A stretch of DNA of 45,424 bases, from positions 8,482 through 53,905 of the forward strand of contig MGZJ01000063.1 in NCBI GenBank assembly GCA_001802645.1. Reading direction: 5' to 3'. This DNA is from Geobacteraceae bacterium GWC2_53_11. Lineage in GTDB: Bacteria > Desulfobacterota > Desulfuromonadia > Geobacterales > Pseudopelobacteraceae. Under the pieces are notes generated by a model, which was not told the origin of the DNA, searched no databases, and saw only the letters and a list, made by a program, of their open reading frames with translations. The position numbers and the translations under genes are program-made. Within the stretch, counting starts at the first letter, position 1. The number at the start of each line of letters is the position of its first letter. Below are positions 31,536 through 40,893 of the stretch, piece after piece.

Positions 31536-33685
31536 ATGGACAGCAACTGACATCGGATCTACAGGCACTCACCGAGAGAGTCCGTTTTCTTGAAGAGACC
31601 AACCAGCACTACGTCACACTGCTCGACATCGTAGCAGCCTGCAGCGATTTTTCATCCGGCGTGGCAGAACAGTTAGGGAGCGAACAGATCGTCAAAACAT
31701 CTTTCGCCCAGATGCACCGCCTCATTCCTTTTGAAGCCCTGGCAATTTTCATGATTGACGACGAAGCCGACTTTAATCTTACCTGGTGTGAGCCGGCTGC
31801 GCATAAGGATCTGATTGAACGGGAAGTCAATGCATCGGTTGCATCCGGAAGCTTCTCCTGGGCGATCAACCAGAACCATCCGATTGTCAACCCGGCTTCA
31901 ACCCCGGACAGCACCCTGGTGCTGCATGTTCTTGCCACACACTCCCGGATTCGAGGCATGTGCGTCGGCCTGCTGCCCGGCCTGCACGCAAACATTGCCG
32001 TATCAACGCTCAGCGCCCTCTCGATCGTAGTCACTTATACCGCCTTTGCCCTTGAAAATGCAGCTCTGTACGAAATGCTGCGGGATCATTTGCACAACCT
32101 GGAGCAGAGGGTTCAGGAACGGACTGTCGAGCTTGAAAATGCCAAACTTCAGGCCGAAGCAGCAACCACAGCCAAGAGCGATTTCCTTGCCACCATGAGC
32201 CATGAAATCCGCACGCCGATGAACGGCATTATCGGCATGGCAGAACTGCTTTCCGGCACCCCGCTCAGCAGCGAACAACGACGATACCTGTCCAACATCT
32301 CGGTTTCCGCCGAAAATCTGCTGGAGATCATCAACGAAATTCTCGATTTTTCCAAAATAGAAGCGGGGCGAATGGAGCTTGACTCCCATCCGTTCGCTAT
32401 TCGGGAGATGCTGGATAGCGGGCTGCTACCGCTCAAACTGAAAGCTGAATCCGGAGGAGTGACACTCCATATCAACGTGGACGGGGAGTGTCCGGCAACC
32501 CTCTTCGGCGACGGTTCCAAACTCAGGCAGATCCTGGTCAATCTGGTTGGCAATGCGGTAAAATTCACCCTTCAGGGCAGTATCACGGTTTCCTGTTCTG
32601 TCATTGGCCGTTCAGAGAATCAGGTCCGTCTTCAAATCAGCGTCAGCGACACCGGGATCGGCATGTCCTCTGAAGTCTGCCAGCGGATTTTCCAGCCGTT
32701 CACCCAAGCCGATTCCTCAACCAGCCGCTCCTTTGGCGGTACCGGACTGGGGCTGACCATCACCCAAAAGTTCATTGACCTGCTGGAAGGAAGCATCACC
32801 GTCGAAAGCACTCCCGGGGTCGGCAGCACTTTCACTATCCAACTCCCCTTCACGCCGGCAGACGACAGGCCGGCCACGGAAGAGCCGGAACGTCATCCAG
32901 CAGCAACAACATCCATGCGACTCAAAATTCTCCTGGCAGAAGACGTACCCATCAACCAGGAACTGGCCAGAATCATGCTTGAAAAATCTGGACATACCGT
33001 AACCATAGCGGCAAATGGCCTTGAAGCGGTGCAGCTCTTTCAGGCACAACAGTTCGATCTCATATTCATGGATATGCAGATGCCTGAGATGGATGGTTTA
33101 CAGGCAACCAGGACGATCAGGGAACTGGAAACATCCTCCGGGAGGCACATCCCCATTATTGCCATGACGGCAAATGCATTGGAGAGTGACCGGGTAAAAT
33201 GCCGGGAAGCCGGGATGGACGACTTCATCCCCAAACCGTTGCGAAGGGAAATTCTTCATGAAACCGTTGCTCTATTTGCCGGGGAAAGCAACCTTCCGGA
33301 TTCGATACACCACCCTGATAACTCCGAGACATCAGAGCTGCCGCCGTTTGACCGGGAAGATCTGCTCGAACGCCTGGGAGGCAACGTCAAACTGCTGCCC
33401 AAATTTGTAGGGATGTTTGTCAATAGTATCGATGAACCGCTTCAGCGTCTGAAAGCCTCTGTAGAATGCGGCAACCACGACGATATCCACCGGATGGCCC
33501 ATACCATAAAGGGGTCGGCCGCCAACATCGGAGCCCCGCGCATTATGAATGCGGCGGCGCTTCTTGATGAGATGGCAAAGACCGGCGAACTGCAGGATTC
33601 TCCCCGGCAGCTGACCTGCCTGGAATCGGAATGTGACCTCTTCAGACGTACGGTGCATGACCTGTTACAACCAGCTCAACCATGA
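31532..33685 (+). CDS. Hybrid histidine kinase: GAF-like, HisKA, HATPase, receiver, HPt
   Basis: 717 residues, soluble. A GAF-like sensor (about 25-178) leads into a coiled coil (180-212). HisKA follows with His224 in [11 protein letters not shown], then HATPase (about 320-440; DTGIGMS at 373-379, GGTGLGLTI at 402-410). A receiver with D514 ([11 protein letters not shown]) and an HPt domain with His657 ([12 protein letters not shown]) complete a BarA-like phosphorelay in one chain. The final phosphate acceptor could be the receiver-GGDEF protein of the same operon. No membrane helix, so the signal is probably intracellular. The chain ends 12 bases before the met promoter. Confidence 0.93.
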   Translation: MNGQQLTSDLQALTERVRFLEETNQHYVTLLDIVAACSDFSSGVAEQLGSEQIVKTSFAQMHRLIPFEALAIFMIDDEADFNLTWCEPAAHKDLIEREVNASVASGSFSWAINQNHPIVNPASTPDSTLVLHVLATHSRIRGMCVGLLPGLHANIAVSTLSALSIVVTYTAFALENAALYEMLRDHLHNLEQRVQERTVELENAKLQAEAATTAKSDFLATMSHEIRTPMNGIIGMAELLSGTPLSSEQRRYLSNISVSAENLLEIINEILDFSKIEAGRMELDSHPFAIREMLDSGLLPLKLKAESGGVTLHINVDGECPATLFGDGSKLRQILVNLVGNAVKFTLQGSITVSCSVIGRSENQVRLQISVSDTGIGMSSEVCQRIFQPFTQADSSTSRSFGGTGLGLTITQKFIDLLEGSITVESTPGVGSTFTIQLPFTPADDRPATEEPERHPAATTSMRLKILLAEDVPINQELARIMLEKSGHTVTIAANGLEAVQLFQAQQFDLIFMDMQMPEMDGLQATRTIRELETSSGRHIPIIAMTANALESDRVKCREAGMDDFIPKPLRREILHETVALFAGESNLPDSIHHPDNSETSELPPFDREDLLERLGGNVKLLPKFVGMFVNSIDEPLQRLKASVECGNHDDIHRMAHTIKGSAANIGAPRIMNAAALLDEMAKTGELQDSPRQLTCLESECDLFRRTVHDLLQPAQP

Positions 33686-33696
33686 CAAATTTATTA

Positions 33697-33726
33697 TTGA
33701 CAATTTTGCCGTGCAACTGATATCGT
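33697..33726 (+). promoter_or_regulatory. Sigma-70 promoter of the SAM-riboswitch operon
   Basis: TTGACA (33697-33702), 18-base spacer, TATCGT (33721-33726). Transcription would start about 35 bases before the riboswitch aptamer. Confidence 0.6.
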
Positions 33727-33767
33727 TCACCTACAGTTTGTACACAAAGCAACTCAACATACATATT

Positions 33768-33871
33768 CTTATCGAGAGCGACTGAGGGACTGGCCCTGTG
33801 ACGTCGCGGCAACCAGCCTTCGGGCAAGGTGCCAAATCCAGCGAGACCTTTACAAGGTTTCGGGAGATAAG
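33768..33871 (+). ncRNA. SAM-I riboswitch aptamer (S-box)
   Basis: S-box core sequences are in order: GAGGGACTGGCCC, then the G-A internal part, GCGGCAACCAGCC and AAGGTGCCAAATCC. The closing P1 helix is CTTATC (33768-33773) with GATAAG (33866-33871); the aptamer length of 104 is normal. GGAAGAG (33871-33877) can pair with CTCTTCC (33895-33901) as an antiterminator, in competition with the terminator that follows. SAM binding should stabilise P1, free the terminator and switch off the downstream methionine genes. Confidence 0.93.
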
Positions 33872-33891
33872 GAAGAGCGCCATCCAACACG

Positions 33892-33923
33892 ATCCTCTTC
33901 CGCACCCCGGAAGGGGATTTTTT
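33892..33923 (+). terminator. Riboswitch-controlled intrinsic terminator
   Basis: ATCCTCTTCCG (33892-33902) pairs along 11 bases (one G-T) with CGGAAGGGGAT (33908-33918) around a 5-base loop, then a run of six T. It lies 15 bases before the first PLP gene and shares its left arm with the antiterminator. Confidence 0.92.
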
Positions 33924-33938
33924 CTTTTGGAGGACACC

Positions 33939-35075
33939 ATGAACATCGCAACAGAGGCAGTACAGATCGGACTTGAATGGGACACCCGCACCGGAGCGGT
34001 CACCGTACCGATCTACCAGACAGCCACCTTCAGACATCCGGGACTCGGCCAGAGCACCGGTTATGACTACAGCCGCTCGGGCAATCCGACCCGTCAAGCG
34101 CTGGAAAGCGGCATTGCCCGCCTGGACGGTGCCGCCCGCGGTTTTGCCTATTCCTCCGGCATGGCTGCCATTGCCAACCTGCTGTTGCTGTTCAAATCAG
34201 GTGATCACCTGATCGTCACCGAAGATCTCTACGGCGGCACCTGCCGTCTGTTCGACAAGGTATTCGGACAGTTCGGCCTCTCCTTCAGCTATGTCGATAC
34301 CAGCGACACGATCGCGGTGGCCGCCGCCATCCAGCCTTCGACCAAAGCGGTGTTTGTCGAGACGCTCACCAACCCGCTCCTGAAATTCGCCGACCTTCCG
34401 GCCATTGCCGCCCTTTGTAAAAGCAACAATCTGCTGCTGATCGCCGACAATACCTTCCTGACCCCGTATCTGCTCCGGCCGCTCGATCTGGGCGCCGACA
34501 TCGCCGTCTACAGCGCGACCAAATACCTGGCCGGCCACAACGACACCGTTGCCGGAGTGGTAACGGTCAAGGATCCGCAGCTTGCCGAGACGGTCTATTT
34601 TCACCAGAACTCGGTCGGCGCGGTACTGGGGCCGCAGGATGCGTGGCTGACGACCCGCGGCATCAAAACACTGGGTATCCGGATGGACCGCCAGCAGGAG
34701 AACGCCGTGCGGATCGCCCGGTGGCTGGCGGCACACCCCCGCATCACCAGAGTATATTACCCCGGCCTGGCAAACCATCCGGATCATGCCCTAATGAAAC
34801 GGGATTCCCGCGGTTTTGGCGCCATGATCGCTTTTGAGGTTGACAAGCACGAGCTGGTCGAACAGATTCTGCTGAAAACAAAACTGATCTCGTTTGCCGA
34901 AAGCCTCGGCGGGGTGGAAAGCCTGATAACCTTCCCGGAGGTGCAGACCCACGCCGACATCCCGCCTGACCTGCGGGCCAGACTGGGGATCAACGACGTG
35001 CTGCTGCGCCTGTCGGTCGGGATCGAGGATTGCGACGACCTGATCGAAGACCTGCGCCAGGCGATTGAACCGTAG
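33939..35075 (+). CDS. Trans-sulfuration PLP enzyme, cystathionine gamma-synthase-like (MetI/MetB type)
   Basis: 378 residues from the ATG at 33939, behind GGAGG. The frame extends back through the riboswitch but that part is not protein. Family marks are TGAVTVPIYQTATF, GYDYSRSGNPTR, YSSGMAAIANLL, ADNTFLTPYL and PLP lysine K195 in YSATKYLAGH. It would join an activated homoserine with cysteine (cystathionine) or sulfide (homocysteine); the exact substrate cannot be read. First gene under the SAM riboswitch and followed by a paralogue, like the S-box metI-metC pair of Bacillus subtilis. Confidence 0.88.
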   Translation: MNIATEAVQIGLEWDTRTGAVTVPIYQTATFRHPGLGQSTGYDYSRSGNPTRQALESGIARLDGAARGFAYSSGMAAIANLLLLFKSGDHLIVTEDLYGGTCRLFDKVFGQFGLSFSYVDTSDTIAVAAAIQPSTKAVFVETLTNPLLKFADLPAIAALCKSNNLLLIADNTFLTPYLLRPLDLGADIAVYSATKYLAGHNDTVAGVVTVKDPQLAETVYFHQNSVGAVLGPQDAWLTTRGIKTLGIRMDRQQENAVRIARWLAAHPRITRVYYPGLANHPDHALMKRDSRGFGAMIAFEVDKHELVEQILLKTKLISFAESLGGVESLITFPEVQTHADIPPDLRARLGINDVLLRLSVGIEDCDDLIEDLRQAIEP

Positions 35076-35109
35076 GGCGCATCACATGCGCCCAAAAAGG
35101 ACAGACAAC

Positions 35110-36243
35110 ATGAAACGAGCAACGCAACTCATCCACGGCGGCCCAACCGTTGACCAGCAGACGGGAGCCCTTGGCGTACCGATCTACCAGATATCAACCT
35201 ATCGCCAGACCTCGGTAGACCACTTCAGCAAATATGACTACGCACGCGGCGACAACCCGACCCGTGAAGCACTGGAAGACACCATTGCGGTACTGGAGAA
35301 CGGTACGCGCTGCCTTGCCTTTGCCTCCGGCATGGCGGCCATCTCCACCACGCTGATGATCTTTTCCCCCGGCGACCACCTGGTCGTCTGTGACGATGTC
35401 TACGGCGGCGCCTACCGGGTGCTCTCAAGCATCTTCAGCCGCATGGGGGTCACTTCCACCTTTGTGGACGCCACCAACCTGGCCGCGATTGAAGAGGCCA
35501 TCCGCCCGGAGACCAAAGGGATCTACCTGGAGACCCCTTCCAACCCGCTCCTGAAAGTCACCGATCTGCGCGGCGCAGCCGAAATTGCCAAACGGCACGG
35601 CATCATCACGCTGGTGGACAACACCTTCATGACGCCATACCTGCAAAGGCCGCTTGATCTCGGCTGCGATATCGTCCTGCACAGCGGCACCAAGTTCATC
35701 AACGGCCACAGCGATGTCCTGTGCGGTTTCGCCGTAGTCAGGGACAAGGAACTGGGGCAGCGCATCCGCTACATCCAGAATGCCTTCGGCACCGGACTCG
35801 GCCCCCAGGATTCGTTTCTAACCCTGCGCGGCGTCAAGACCCTCAAGGTCAGGATGGACCAGAGCCAGCTGAACACCGCCCGGATAGTCGAGTGGCTTAA
35901 AGCACACCCCCGCGTTACCGCCGTCCATTATCCGGGGCTGCCCGAACATCCCGGTTACGCGATCCACGCCGCCCAGGCGGACGGGCCGGGCGCGGTCTTT
36001 TCCTTTGAGCTCGATTCCTATGAAACCACCAAGCGCCTGCTGGAAAATTCCCATCTGGCGGCCTTTGCGGTAAGTCTGGGCGGAGTTGAAAGCATCATTT
36101 CCTACCCCGCCAAAATGTCGCACGCCTCGGTGCCGAAGGAAGAGCGGGAGCGCAAGGGGATCACCGACACGCTGGTGCGCCTCTCCGTCGGCCTGGAAGA
36201 CCCGGACGACCTGATTGCCGATTTTGAGAAGGCGCTTGGGTAG
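35110..36243 (+). CDS. Trans-sulfuration PLP enzyme, cystathionine beta-lyase-like (MetC type)
   Basis: 377 residues from the ATG at 35110 with AAGGA 8 bases upstream; the earlier in-frame ATGs lie partly inside the previous gene. Marks: TGALGVPIYQISTY, DYARGDNPTREAL, FASGMAAISTTL, VDNTFMTPYLQ and K195 in LHSGTKFINGH. It is about the same length as the upstream enzyme and clearly paralogous. By analogy with metI-metC it would cleave cystathionine to homocysteine. A lyase of the MccB type is an alternative, since sequence reading cannot separate these subfamilies. Co-transcribed and SAM-controlled. Confidence 0.87.
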   Translation: MKRATQLIHGGPTVDQQTGALGVPIYQISTYRQTSVDHFSKYDYARGDNPTREALEDTIAVLENGTRCLAFASGMAAISTTLMIFSPGDHLVVCDDVYGGAYRVLSSIFSRMGVTSTFVDATNLAAIEEAIRPETKGIYLETPSNPLLKVTDLRGAAEIAKRHGIITLVDNTFMTPYLQRPLDLGCDIVLHSGTKFINGHSDVLCGFAVVRDKELGQRIRYIQNAFGTGLGPQDSFLTLRGVKTLKVRMDQSQLNTARIVEWLKAHPRVTAVHYPGLPEHPGYAIHAAQADGPGAVFSFELDSYETTKRLLENSHLAAFAVSLGGVESIISYPAKMSHASVPKEERERKGITDTLVRLSVGLEDPDDLIADFEKALG

Positions 36244-36273
36244 ACTCACCAATTGACGCCCATCTGTCATAGT

Positions 36274-36382
36274 CCCTTCTCCCTGAGGGAGAAGGTGGCC
36301 GAAGGCCGGATGAGGGGGAAATATGCCATCCACAACGAATCTTCCCCCTCACCCTTCCCTCTCCCTCAGGGAGAGGGTTGAA
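36274..36382. repeat. Large inverted repeat pair, dispersed CTTCTCCCTGAGGG type, copies 2 and 3
   Basis: Copy 2 (36274-36320: CCCTTCTCCCTGAGGGAGAAGG, then TGGCCGAAGGCCGGATGAGG) is the inverted version of 23063-23108. A shorter, diverged copy 3 (36341-36382, with CCCTCTCCCTCAGGGAGAGGG) faces it, so the two can fold on each other as one long stem. It fills nearly all the space between the metC-like and thiF-like genes and could act as terminator or processing site. Confidence 0.85.
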
Positions 36383-36405
36383 AAACCATATTGCAGAGCT
36401 ATCAA

Positions 36406-37209
36406 ATGCAGATAAAAATCAACGAAAAAAATGCCGACGTTGCAGACGGCCTGACCCTGGGAGCCGTCGCCGCTCTTCATAAACCGGACGCCGACGTCCT
36501 GATCCTGAACGGTTTCCCGGCCCCGGCCGATACACAGCTTGGCGAAGCTGACGAACTGTTTCTGATCCGCCGTGGTGAAATCCCCACGGAAGATGAGCTG
36601 GAGGGACTGATGGCGGCCCGCCATACCCCCGGCGTCCATGCATGCCTCAAACAGGCTGTGGTCGGTATTGCCGGAGTCGGCGGCCTCGGTTCGGCGGTGG
36701 CGGTTGCTCTGGCCCGGGTCGGAGTCGGCAGGCTTGTCATTGCTGATTTCGATGTGGTCGAACCGTCCAACCTCAATCGCCAGCAGTATTTCATCGATCA
36801 GATCGGTCAGTACAAGGTCGATGCGCTGGTCGAAAACCTGGCCCGCATCAACCCGTACGTAGCCGTGAAAGCGCACCGGACGCTGCTCGCTCCGGAAAAC
36901 ATCCCGGACTTTTTTTCCACTTGTCAGGTGGTGGTTGAAGCCTTTGACCGCGCCGACATGAAAGCGATGCTGGTCAATTGTGTGCTCGAATTACTGCCTC
37001 AAAGCACCGTTGTCGCCGCTTCCGGTGTTGCCGGTTACGGTCCGAACAACAGCATTGTCACACGTGCAGTTTCACGCCGGCTCTATCTGGTCGGTGATGC
37101 CGTGTCTGAAGCGGCGCCGGGCAGCGGCCTGATGGCTCCCCGTGTCGGCATCGCTGCATGCCACCAGGCCAATCAGGTAATAAGAATTTTATTGGGAGAA
37201 GGTCCATGA
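36406..37209 (+). CDS. thiF: ThiS-like / ThiF (E1-type) fusion, sulfur-carrier adenylyltransferase
   Basis: 267 residues. Residues 1-60 are a ubiquitin-like ThiS fold (MQIKINEK, VLILNGFPAPADTQLGEADELFLIRRG) without the free Gly-Gly end. Residues about 75-265 are the E1-like domain, with nucleotide motif GVGGLGS (90-96), DFDVVEPSNLNRQQY (114-128) and a late GLMAPRVGIAACHQAN. No CxxC zinc pair is seen. ThiF-type proteins adenylate the carrier ThiS so that it can accept sulfur. No other thi gene is near; instead it sits after two Met enzymes and overlaps mnmA by 4 bases. The start at 36406 lacks a strong ribosome site. Confidence 0.82.
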   Translation: MQIKINEKNADVADGLTLGAVAALHKPDADVLILNGFPAPADTQLGEADELFLIRRGEIPTEDELEGLMAARHTPGVHACLKQAVVGIAGVGGLGSAVAVALARVGVGRLVIADFDVVEPSNLNRQQYFIDQIGQYKVDALVENLARINPYVAVKAHRTLLAPENIPDFFSTCQVVVEAFDRADMKAMLVNCVLELLPQSTVVAASGVAGYGPNNSIVTRAVSRRLYLVGDAVSEAAPGSGLMAPRVGIAACHQANQVIRILLGEGP

Positions 37210-38261
37210 GTATCATTGCCGTAGCCATGAGCGGCGGAGTCGATTCATCCGTCACTGCAGCCCTGCTGAAGCAGCAGGGACACACCGTGTTCGGCATCAC
37301 CATGCGACTTTTCACCCCGCACGGCGGAGGCATCGGCTCAGCCGTCAGCGATGCGGCGGTTGTCGCACGGCATCTTGACATACCCCATCACGTCGCCGAT
37401 TTTTCCCCGGATTTCAGCAGGCTGATCATTAACGATTTTGTCGAGGAATACCGCTGCGGGCACACCCCAAACCCGTGTGTCCGCTGCAATCGCTACATCA
37501 AGTTCGGGCTGCTGCTGGAGAAGGCACGCGAACTGGGCGCCGATTTGCTGGCAACCGGGCACTACGTCAAAAAGACGATTGATCCGAACGGGACCTGCCA
37601 TCTTCGTTGTGCCGACAACAACCGCAAAGACCAGTCGTATTTCCTCTACTCATTGACCCAGCAACAGTTGCAGCAGGTACTCTTCCCGCTCGGAACGATT
37701 GAAAGCAAGGATGAAGTTCGCCGTCTGGCGCGGGAATTCGCCCTTCCCGTTGCGGAGAAAAGCGACAGTCAGGAAGTCTGCTTCATACCGAATGATGATT
37801 ACGTGGCTTTTCTGGAGGGGAGCGGAACGCTGGAAAACAGCAACGGCGACATCATTCATCTGAACGGAACGAAAGTCGGACGGCATCATGGCACACACCG
37901 CTACACGATCGGCCAGCGCAAGGGGTTGGGCATCGCCTGGAGCGAACCGCTGTATGTCACCGGCATTGATGCGGAACGGAATATTGTCATGGCAGGGGAA
38001 CTGCAGCATGTCTTTGCCGCCGGACTGCTGGCGGAAGACGTCACCTGGATTGTTGCACCGGAGGGGGAGGAGTTTGCCACTACCTGCAAGATCCGTTACC
38101 GCCACCAGCCGGTAGCCTGCAGGGTAAAGCTCTCAGCCGGTGGCAGCTGCGAAGTGTTCTTCGACCACCCCCAGAAATCCGTCACCCCCGGACAGGCGCT
38201 GGTGTTCTACCGGGGTGATGAGGTTCTGGGAGGCGGGAGGATCACCGGACCGCTCGGTTAG
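37206..38261 (+). CDS. mnmA: tRNA-specific 2-thiouridylase MnmA
   Basis: 351 residues. It thiolates U34 of tRNAs for Lys, Glu and Gln. The PP-loop SGGVDSS (9-15) activates the uridine with ATP. Catalytic cysteines are C91 in NPCVRCN and C192 in SQEVCFIP, the pair that handles the persulfide. GRHHGTHRYTIGQRKGLG and the C-terminal beta-barrel (CKIRYRHQPVACRV) complete the family. The start at 37206 has GGAGAAGG upstream and overlaps the thiF stop (ATGA). The stop is one base from a convergent gene. The pairing suggests shared sulfur transfer. Confidence 0.96.
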   Translation: MSIIAVAMSGGVDSSVTAALLKQQGHTVFGITMRLFTPHGGGIGSAVSDAAVVARHLDIPHHVADFSPDFSRLIINDFVEEYRCGHTPNPCVRCNRYIKFGLLLEKARELGADLLATGHYVKKTIDPNGTCHLRCADNNRKDQSYFLYSLTQQQLQQVLFPLGTIESKDEVRRLAREFALPVAEKSDSQEVCFIPNDDYVAFLEGSGTLENSNGDIIHLNGTKVGRHHGTHRYTIGQRKGLGIAWSEPLYVTGIDAERNIVMAGELQHVFAAGLLAEDVTWIVAPEGEEFATTCKIRYRHQPVACRVKLSAGGSCEVFFDHPQKSVTPGQALVFYRGDEVLGGGRITGPLG

Positions 38262-38262
38262 G

Positions 38263-39807
38263 CTACATAGCAGGGTTCTTTATCTTGAATTCCAGGTACT
38301 CGGCCGCTTTTTTCAGCTTTTCGTTCGGAATGGCCAAATCTGAAAAGGTTTTCAGAGCATCAAGCACCTTCTTTTCCGCATTTTTACCGGCAAATCCTTC
38401 ACCTTCGGCAATACCCCGCAGATACCCCAGCAAAGCTTTCTGGTCCTCCTCATGACTCAGGCGCTTCGGGTCAGCGATAAAGAGAAGGTAGCGCGCCTTG
38501 TCGCGAACCGGAGCCCCAAGATGCTTTTCAGCAAGCAACTGCTCGATAACCGTTGCAATGCTCCCCTGCTCGGCATAATTCAGATTCCTGTTTTCGAGGT
38601 AGGCGGCAATACTTTCCAGAGCAGCCAAACGGCTTGGCGTATCAGCGATTTTAAACAGCAGCAGCTGCGCCGCCTGTAATTTCATGACATCTTCCTGATC
38701 AGGAAGCAGGAAACAGCGCAGCATCAGCCCCAGTTTTTCACGTGCCACGACATTCAATTCGGCAGCGTCAACTTTCAGCCGTATCTGCTCCAGCAGCTCA
38801 CGCTTGTTATCATATTCCCCGAAGCGGATCTGAACAATCAGGGCACGGACCTGCTGATCTTCAGTCGCATCCCACAATTCATCAACCGAGCGCAGAATTT
38901 TGCTGCAGATGGAACGAACTTTTTCCTCCTTGGCAGGCTCTTCCTGATTCCAGTAATCCGGATACGTATCGAGAATCTTGTCGGCATCTTCCGGAGTGCG
39001 AACCTTTTTCAGGACATCCCTGAAATAACCGAGAATTTTGAGTTGGTAATTACTCCCCCCCTCCCTGAGCGGACGCAGAAGATCATCCAGAAACGTGCTG
39101 TTCAATCCTGATGCTCCGCTGCAGAGATAGCGATACACACCTTCAGCCTTGTCAACCTGCTTTTCGACGTACTTGCGCCGCAAGGCTTCACCCAGATCGG
39201 TAGACGCCACCTTCTTGAAAAAGACACTGAGCAGATTCGAGGCATGGTGTTTGATCGTGTCATCAATATCATCCGAAACAACAATATCGAGGCAGGCATC
39301 AAATATCTTTACCTGCTCGCGTTCGTCACTGGATGAATCGATGTACCCTTCCACGATAGCCAGAATTTCAGCCATATGTTCCCGGTTGCGGCTGTTGAGG
39401 AGCGTGGTGAAGGTATCACGCAGGCTCGCGGCATCGACAATACCGAACAGAAATTTGACCGCCGAATTCCGGCCGGAGGTTCCCTTGCCATCAGTCGATT
39501 TCAAAAGTTTCAAAATACTTTCCGCCGGGTCGGTAACCCAGTCGGGAACCAGATCCTCCATAAAGTGCTCGGCCTTTCTTCTCACCACGTTATCAAGATC
39601 GTAGATAAAATAGCGCGCCACATCGATCCTGAATTCGCGGCTGGCCGCAGAAGAAGCAATAACTTCAAGTGCCGCCGCCTTATCTTTCGCGGAGAGCCGG
39701 GCGATTTCCTTCTTGGCCTTGGATGAATCATTGATTTTTACATAAAAATTTACTATGTCTTTGACCGACACTTCCGCATCGATATCGACATCTGTATCTT
39801 TTCTCAT
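38263..39807 (-). CDS. Helical-repeat (HEAT/ARM-like) protein of unknown function
   Basis: 514 residues from the ATG at 39807, with AAAGG 8 bases upstream. Almost entirely alpha-helical with repeating helix pairs (RRKAEHFMEDLV, HASNLLSVFFKK, KLQAAQLLLFKIA, RDKARYLLFIADP), no signal peptide and no Cys cluster. This suggests a soluble alpha-solenoid scaffold. I do not recognise a named family. Acidic N-terminus (KDTDVDIDAEVS). Convergent with mnmA with one base between stop codons; it is alone on its strand here, so context says little. Confidence 0.75.
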   Translation of the reverse strand: MRKDTDVDIDAEVSVKDIVNFYVKINDSSKAKKEIARLSAKDKAAALEVIASSAASREFRIDVARYFIYDLDNVVRRKAEHFMEDLVPDWVTDPAESILKLLKSTDGKGTSGRNSAVKFLFGIVDAASLRDTFTTLLNSRNREHMAEILAIVEGYIDSSSDEREQVKIFDACLDIVVSDDIDDTIKHHASNLLSVFFKKVASTDLGEALRRKYVEKQVDKAEGVYRYLCSGASGLNSTFLDDLLRPLREGGSNYQLKILGYFRDVLKKVRTPEDADKILDTYPDYWNQEEPAKEEKVRSICSKILRSVDELWDATEDQQVRALIVQIRFGEYDNKRELLEQIRLKVDAAELNVVAREKLGLMLRCFLLPDQEDVMKLQAAQLLLFKIADTPSRLAALESIAAYLENRNLNYAEQGSIATVIEQLLAEKHLGAPVRDKARYLLFIADPKRLSHEEDQKALLGYLRGIAEGEGFAGKNAEKKVLDALKTFSDLAIPNEKLKKAAEYLEFKIKNPAM

Positions 39808-39918
39808 GTCAGACACCTTTCAGAACAATTTGAGGGAGTATAGCCGTTAGAACGGCTCTGCGCAACATCATCGCCGTCTAACCGAAAAAAATACGCACTA
39901 CCCACCGGAGGGAACCGT

Positions 39919-40893
39919 ATGCGCCTCACCCTGATCACCTTCAGCCTCGTCGTTGCCTCCGCCGTTTCAGCATCCGCGGCACACAAAGTAACCTTCTACC
40001 GGGATGGCGCCCTGCACCAACAGGAAGCCGCTGCGCTGAAAGGCGTGATACAGGTTCCGCTTGCGGCGGATCTGCTGGAACAGACTCTCACGGTTATTCC
40101 GGTGCCCGGCACCACCATCCTCAGTGTCGAGACGCAATCGAGCGGAGCAGCAAACCCGGCGGATAAAGAGCTGGAAACACTGGCAGAACAGCGTCGGCGC
40201 CTGGAGGACCGACTTCAGGCGCTGGAAACCCGCGAAACAATTTTCACGTCCGCGGCCAAATCCCAAAGCGGCAAGGCGCCGCGCAAGACCAAGGCGAACC
40301 CGGATCCCCTCCAGGCGATCCGCCAGGGTACCGACTATGCCATAGCCCAGTTGGAAGCGGTCTATACCGCGCGCCGCAAGGCAACTCAGGAAATGGCAAA
40401 GATCGACAGTCGCATGGCGTCCGTCAGAAAGAGCAATCAACCGGCTGATCGTACCGTCCGGATTGCGGTAACACCTTCCCGTGGCAAGGTGACTCTTCGA
40501 TACGGAACAACCGAACGGGGCTGGCTCCCTCAGTACAACCTGCATCTTGCCGGCGACGGTTCGGCTCAACTGCAGCTGACAGCACGCATTACCGGGGGTG
40601 GGCAGGGACGACAGCTGCGTGTTTCGTCTGGCTCACTCTCTGAAAGCTCCAGCGCGGAAACCCTGCCGGCACACTCTTCCACGGTCCTGCTGGCCAGCTA
40701 CCGTTTGCCGTTAGCAAATGAACAGGTCTCGGAAGGGCTCTACAACCGGTTTTCGGGAACGATAACCAACAGCAGCGCCCGCTATCTGCCGCCGGGCGAA
40801 TCGGGGCTGTTCAGGAATGGTTCATATGTGGGGAAATTTGTGTTCGAAGGACTTTCGTCGGGGCGCAGCAGGGTTATTTCACTCGGCAGATAG
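39919..40893 (+). CDS. Secreted DUF4139-like (MuiA-related) protein
   Basis: 324 residues with a signal peptide (cleavage after ASAA, near 21). The opening HKVTFYRDGALHQQEA and the closing stretch ITNSSARYLPPGESGLFRNGSYVGKFVFEGL match the edges of DUF4140/DUF4139 proteins. In these a coiled coil (residues about 75-165, LETLAEQRRRLEDRLQALE) separates two beta domains. It is shorter than typical members (about 500 residues), mainly in the C-terminal domain. Function unknown; probably periplasmic. The stop overlaps the convergent histidine kinase gene by 15 bases. GGAGGG precedes the ATG. Confidence 0.75.
   Translation: MRLTLITFSLVVASAVSASAAHKVTFYRDGALHQQEAAALKGVIQVPLAADLLEQTLTVIPVPGTTILSVETQSSGAANPADKELETLAEQRRRLEDRLQALETRETIFTSAAKSQSGKAPRKTKANPDPLQAIRQGTDYAIAQLEAVYTARRKATQEMAKIDSRMASVRKSNQPADRTVRIAVTPSRGKVTLRYGTTERGWLPQYNLHLAGDGSAQLQLTARITGGGQGRQLRVSSGSLSESSSAETLPAHSSTVLLASYRLPLANEQVSEGLYNRFSGTITNSSARYLPPGESGLFRNGSYVGKFVFEGLSSGRSRVISLGR

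Noticed and set aside
33798-33938. In-frame N-terminal extension of the first PLP enzyme
   Set aside because: It is the SAM-I aptamer and terminator read as codons; the true start at 33939 has GGAGG.
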